Below are positions 60,180 to 64,000 of a DNA stretch of 64,000 nucleotides, piece after piece (the stretch's first letter is position 1; each line of letters opens with the position of its first letter). The position numbers and the translations under genes are program-made. The stretch is from Cryphonectria parasitica EP155. Taxonomy: Eukaryota > Ascomycota > Sordariomycetes > Diaporthales > Cryphonectriaceae. The stretch lies in contig NW_024468912.1 of NCBI RefSeq assembly GCF_011745365.1, positions 1,426,001 through 1,490,000 of the forward strand, in the 5' to 3' direction. The notes below the pieces were generated by a model, which ran no database searches, was not told the DNA's origin, and worked only from the letters and a program-made list of their open reading frames with translations.

Positions 60180-62891
60180 ATGGCAGCATATCGACAACCG
60201 CCAGCCATGAGTCCCAGCATCTCCGGATCCATCAGGACCGTCTCCGAGACCCCTCACGCGGACGACAACTCCTCACCCACCACCGATCCTCACTCCCTCG
60301 GCGGGGACGGGGACGAGGACGACCCTGACGACAAGAACGCTGAGCCCGGCCAACCGCCTCGGAAGAGGCAGCGGGTGCGCCTCTCCTGTCTCGAGTGTCG
60401 ACGGAGGAAGTTGTCGTGCGACCGAGGCTACCCTTGTGAGAGGTGTCTCAAGTCCGGCACGCCTGACCGCTGTACCTATGAGTCCAGGCCGGGCCTGGCA
60501 CCGCCGCCGAAGCCAGCGGGCATCCCGCTGTCCCAGTACGATGGCCGTCTCTCCCTATCCAACGACAGCCTGGTCCGGAAGGATGGCGTCCGAGACTTTG
60601 ACCGCCTCCGGAGGCTGGAGATGGAGGTGACGCAGCTCAAGAACCTGCTGGCCAAGTCTGTCGGCAGCGATGGCAGCATAACCCTCCACGACTCGCCGGC
60701 CGCCGTCCAGAGGCCGGATCCAGAGCTGGTCCCGGAGAACAAGCTTCCCGAGTTCATGCAGTATGGCCATGACGCGGACAACGAAATGCGCTTCTTCCGC
60801 GGCAAGGAGTTCCGCACCCGGTACTTTGGACCACACAACGCCTCCATGGCCTTTAGCCAGCTGACGGGCCTGTCCCCCTTCATGAAGGAGACGGCAGAGG
60901 AGTGGCTCAAGCCGCTGCACGTGGCCGCGCGGACCAAAGACAAGCCCGGGAGGAAGGCAGAGCTCCAGGCCAAGTATTTGATGGCCGACCACGAGCTGGA
61001 GGCCCTCCTGCCGTCCAGGATGGAGACGGACATCCTCGTGTCTGTCTACCTGGACCAGTTTGAGCAGCTGCACCGCATCGTCCACATCCCGAGCTTTAAG
61101 CGACAGTATGACAAGTTTTGGGTGCCCAACGAGGTCCGGCCTGCTGCCATGACCGCCCTGGTTCTCTCCATGATGGCCGTGTCCAGCTGCATGCACAGCA
61201 ACACATCCTCGCCGCCCAAGTTTCACGGCATGGTCTCCTCAGCACACAAGACGGCCGAGGAGTGGATAGCCGCGTGCGAGGAGTGGTACCGCAACCAGAG
61301 CCACAAGCATCGCCGCCTCATTCACTACCAGATCGCCCTCCTGATCTACCTGGCAAAGCGGGTCAACAACATCAAGAAGAAGCGATACTGGACGCACGCC
61401 GGCCTTCTGACGCGCGAAGGCATCTCGCTGGGTCTGCACCGCGACCCCGATGTCATGATCGGTGCCAGCCGGAACATCTCCATCTTCAACCAGGAGATGA
61501 GGCGGAGGCTGTGGGCGACGATACAGGAGTTTGACTTTCAGGCCGCCTTCGACAATGGTCTTCCTACCATCATCAGCACTCTCCACATGGACGCCAAACC
61601 GCCGAGGAACATCAACGATGATGAGTTTGATGAGGACTCGACGGAACTGCCAGATTCCAGACCCATCACGGAGTACACGGCAGCCTCGTTCCACCACCTC
61701 TGCAGACAGAGCCTCCCCCTGCGTCTAGAGCTCAGCAGGCTGCTCGCCGGCCCCCCGGACAATCTAGACTACGAGCAGGTCATCCGCTACACTAACGAAA
61801 TCACACAGGAGATCGACGCTCTCCCCTGCTGGGACACGTCAGCCAGCATGGAGGAGGACGGCTCGCCAAAACCACTCCTGGCGTACACGCTGCTCCACGT
61901 GCAGCTGCGACAGTACATCATGCCGCTGCACCAGCCGTTCCTACGCATGCGCAAGGTCAACTCCAAGTACCAGTTCTCCGAGGTCATGTTCTATAACGCC
62001 GCGCGGGACATGGTTCTGCTGCACGACAAGCTCACCGAGTGCGGTGTGCGGACCCTCAACTTCCTGCGCGAGGATGCGCTGACGCTCGCGCTCAACCTGA
62101 CGTCCGTCACGATGCTGCAGCCACGCGGCTCGACCAACATGATCATGGTTAACAGCCAGCACACGCTCAAGCTGCTAGATAAGTGCTTGCAGATGAAGGA
62201 GGACCGCATTCTGCGGTGTGGAAACAATGAGCCTTGGGGCTACAGCATCATGTGCGCTGCCTACGGGCTGCTGGAAACTCATCTGGGCATCAAGGACTCG
62301 CAAACTGCCAAGAGCTCGAGCGCCGAGAGGTTTATCAACTTGCATTATCGCCTGCTCGCAGGCCAGGAGCCACCGGTATTAGCCCACCACCAGCAGCAGC
62401 AACAACAACAGCAGCAGCAGCAGCAGCAGCACCACCAGCAGCAGCAACCGCAGCACCCGCAGCAGCAACAACACCGGCAGATGGCGGTGGCACAGCAACA
62501 TGGCCCGCAGCAGAACGCGGCAGGTGGACTACAGCTCCGGCCCGAGGGTCCCAGCCTTCTAGAGAGAGCGAAAAGCATTACGCCTTTCGTCCACGGTCCC
62601 AATCATGGCGGAGTACCGGTGCAAGGCGCAGGCGGTGAGGTGAACGGCATGCCGAACACGCCTTGGTGGTTGGCAGCGGCAGATCCTGCTGTAAGTAGTC
62701 TTGTGTCTTTATTATCTTTCTCTCCTTCCCCTTTGCTTCTACATGCTAGCCAGTTATGGAGAGAGATATTGACCATTTCACACCAACAGTTGCAAGCAGC
62801 ACAGCCGACTCTGAACCCCGAGTTCAATATGGAGGTGCTCGGTATGAACCTGAACGATCTTTGGGCTGTGGACGCCTGGGAGGCGTACTAG
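60180..62891 (+). CDS. Zn2Cys6 fungal transcription factor with polyglutamine tract
   Basis: Nuclear DNA-binding regulator of 870 aa. Exons 60180-62690 and 62790-62891. The intron (donor GTAAGT, acceptor CAACAG, 99 nt) is in frame and stop-free, so an unspliced form would be 33 residues longer. The Zn cluster is C70-X2-C73-X6-C80-X5-C86-X2-C89-X8-C98, preceded by a basic KRQRVRL. A short coiled coil follows (FDRLRRLEMEVTQLKNLL). The fungal_trans middle-homology domain spans about 285-680 (DILVSVYLDQFEQLHRIVHIPSF; GLLTREGISLGLHRDP; MRRRLWATIQEFDFQ). Residues 738-767 are almost all Q and H. ATG 60180 is the first in-frame ATG; the frame is open further upstream without one. Target genes unknown. 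Confidence 0.93.
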   Translation: MAAYRQPPAMSPSISGSIRTVSETPHADDNSSPTTDPHSLGGDGDEDDPDDKNAEPGQPPRKRQRVRLSCLECRRRKLSCDRGYPCERCLKSGTPDRCTYESRPGLAPPPKPAGIPLSQYDGRLSLSNDSLVRKDGVRDFDRLRRLEMEVTQLKNLLAKSVGSDGSITLHDSPAAVQRPDPELVPENKLPEFMQYGHDADNEMRFFRGKEFRTRYFGPHNASMAFSQLTGLSPFMKETAEEWLKPLHVAARTKDKPGRKAELQAKYLMADHELEALLPSRMETDILVSVYLDQFEQLHRIVHIPSFKRQYDKFWVPNEVRPAAMTALVLSMMAVSSCMHSNTSSPPKFHGMVSSAHKTAEEWIAACEEWYRNQSHKHRRLIHYQIALLIYLAKRVNNIKKKRYWTHAGLLTREGISLGLHRDPDVMIGASRNISIFNQEMRRRLWATIQEFDFQAAFDNGLPTIISTLHMDAKPPRNINDDEFDEDSTELPDSRPITEYTAASFHHLCRQSLPLRLELSRLLAGPPDNLDYEQVIRYTNEITQEIDALPCWDTSASMEEDGSPKPLLAYTLLHVQLRQYIMPLHQPFLRMRKVNSKYQFSEVMFYNAARDMVLLHDKLTECGVRTLNFLREDALTLALNLTSVTMLQPRGSTNMIMVNSQHTLKLLDKCLQMKEDRILRCGNNEPWGYSIMCAAYGLLETHLGIKDSQTAKSSSAERFINLHYRLLAGQEPPVLAHHQQQQQQQQQQQQQHHQQQQPQHPQQQQHRQMAVAQQHGPQQNAAGGLQLRPEGPSLLERAKSITPFVHGPNHGGVPVQGAGGEVNGMPNTPWWLAAADPAVSSLVSLLSFSPSPLLLHASQLWREILTISHQQLQAAQPTLNPEFNMEVLGMNLNDLWAVDAWEAY
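62391..62480 (+). repeat. CAG/CAA tract encoding polyglutamine
   Basis: About 30 codons, nearly all CAG or CAA with a few CAC, in the Zn2Cys6 gene. The mixed CAG/CAA use limits slippage. Confidence 0.9.
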
Positions 62892-63855
62892 ACAAATTTC
62901 CTGGAACGGGGTCCATTTGACGGAAAATAAACAAAAAGCACACACTCTACCAGCATTGATACCCTCCTCTCTTGTTTTTGATGTTTCGATCGGCTTGGCG
63001 AGGAACCTTATTCAGGACGGACCGATGCTATACTTGTTTGGATTTGATGTCTTTCTTGTCTACCCCTGTTAGCTATGTGTGTATATGAGCGAGAATTGAA
63101 AGTCAAGAATGTACGACTTGGCTCTGTGAAAATACAATTACGAAGTTATATTTGATTGATGGCTTGCGCGATCCAAGAATCCAGGGAGTTTGATAATGGT
63201 TCGCCAGTCCCGCCTGCAGCCCCTGCCTTATCGAAGGCAAGGCTTTGTTCCAAGGAACCCACCCTCCTGAATCCATTGCCCACCCACTGGATTAAGGCCG
63301 AACGGGGCCGCTGCAAGGGGTATTACTGTGGGGGAGGGGGGGGGGCCACTAGGGCCAACGGCGGTCGGGTCGCACTGGAGGTAAAGCTTATTGTTCCCCT
63401 GCAACGCTTGTTCTGACGACGCCGCTAGCACATGAATGGCTTTCCGGGCATAATCCGCCGCTGTGGGGCTATAGCAGCAGCGTAGATTGATGATGCCTCA
63501 CACGCAGGGAATCGAGTGATTCAGCACTGTTGGTTCATATCCTTTCTCCTTCTTCTTCTTGGATTCGCAATCATCATGGTCACTTGCAACAAGTGGACAA
63601 GTTGGCCGGGTTAACTTTGAGCGGGGGGCAATTGGCACCACGCTTGGACCCTTTGAGGAGGAGGAGGCGCGCAGGATGAAACAGTCTTCCTGGGGCGTTT
63701 CGAAGGAAGCACGGCTTAACACACACATTGCTTGCACTTCTTCTCCTGCGTGTACTGTAGCCCGTCGCTCATCATAACGAGGCGACACCATGCAACAAAC
63801 AATCATGATATGACGACGACGACGACGACGACGACGACTAGAAAAGAAAAGAAAG
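62892..63855. other. Intergenic region
   Basis: 964 bp between the regulator and the right-edge gene. A GAC run lies at 63812-63838. No exon supported. Confidence 0.5.
63812..63838. repeat. (GAC)9 microsatellite
   Basis: Nine GAC units ending 17 nt before the ATG at 63856. Confidence 0.95.
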
Positions 63856-64000
63856 ATGAGGTCTCTGTCTTGTTGTTTTCTGACAAGTGTCGCAGCCCTC
63901 CTGTCGCCGGCGCTGGCGCTGGGCACGGGCGGGAAGTTCAGCATCGTTCCGGGCGGGAAGGGTTTCGACAGATTCATTACCATATGGCTAGAGAACCAGG
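63856..64000 (+). CDS. Secreted acid phosphatase / phosphoesterase, 5' end (partial)
   Basis: From ATG 63856 an open frame runs off the right edge. It starts with a signal peptide (MRSLSCCFLTSVAALLSPALA). After GTGGKFSIVPGG it reads KGFDRFITIWLENQ, the metal-binding first block of fungal secreted acid phosphatases of the phosphoesterase (phospholipase C-like) family; the Glu and Asn are the expected ligands. Only 48 codons are visible, so the family call rests on that block. The leader is purine-rich with GAC and GAAAA repeats. Confidence 0.75.
   Translation, partial: MRSLSCCFLTSVAALLSPALALGTGGKFSIVPGGKGFDRFITIWLENQ

Noticed and set aside
60555..61226. Minus-strand open frame inside the Zn2Cys6 gene
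   Set aside because: Antisense shadow of a GC-rich coding exon with no family motifs.

Overview
The window is nuclear DNA of a filamentous ascomycete (Pezizomycotina). The genes are mono- or multi-exonic, with short GT-AG introns of about 50-170 nt that often carry a CTAAC/CTGAC-type branch site. The family content is typical of these fungi: a HET-domain gene, a Zn2Cys6 regulator, a GH75 chitosanase, a multicopper oxidase, a bicupin oxalate decarboxylase, an AA1-like secreted protein and a Mid2-like membrane protein. Gene style suggests a saprotrophic or plant-associated Sordariomycete, but genus cannot be read from sequence alone. Spliced models were built by hand from splice consensus, reading-frame continuity and family motifs. 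Almost all of them close in frame.

Left part (1-20.8 kb). An NRPS-like adenylating enzyme runs off the left edge. It is followed by an aldo/keto reductase, a small conserved protein, a DUF1275 membrane protein and a secreted oxalate decarboxylase. Next come two divergently transcribed genes sharing an 892-bp spacer: a DUF7708 protein with a degenerate, P-loop-less NACHT-like region (minus strand) and a DUF7025-type AAA+ ATPase (plus strand). The ATPase frame continues past a TGA into what looks like its own C-terminal tail. A citrate synthase ending in the peroxisomal signal SKL and a GH75 chitosanase close this part.

Middle (21-42.5 kb). Here lie a large unknown integral membrane protein, a decayed HET-domain gene (frame breaks plus two stops of CpA-to-TpA type), a secreted type-B carboxylesterase, a RidA-family protein, a class III CoA-transferase with seven exons, a nucleotidyltransferase-like protein, a Ser/Thr-rich single-pass membrane protein and an AA1-like secreted protein. 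Two gene-empty intervals of 2.6 and 2.8 kb lie here.

Right part (43-64 kb). A KDM4-type JmjN/JmjC/PHD histone demethylase is followed by a nine-exon laccase-like multicopper oxidase, a 1183-residue protein of unknown function, a polyglutamine-bearing Zn2Cys6 transcription factor, and the first exon of a secreted phosphatase/phosphoesterase that leaves the right edge.

The genes do not form an obvious biosynthetic cluster; this looks like ordinary chromosome-arm sequence. The most unusual items are the stop-interrupted AAA+ ATPase tail and its divergent DUF7708 partner, the citrate synthase with PTS1 plus an in-frame acid-free N-terminal extension, and the decayed HET gene. Two stop-free introns of length 3n could also make alternative proteins.
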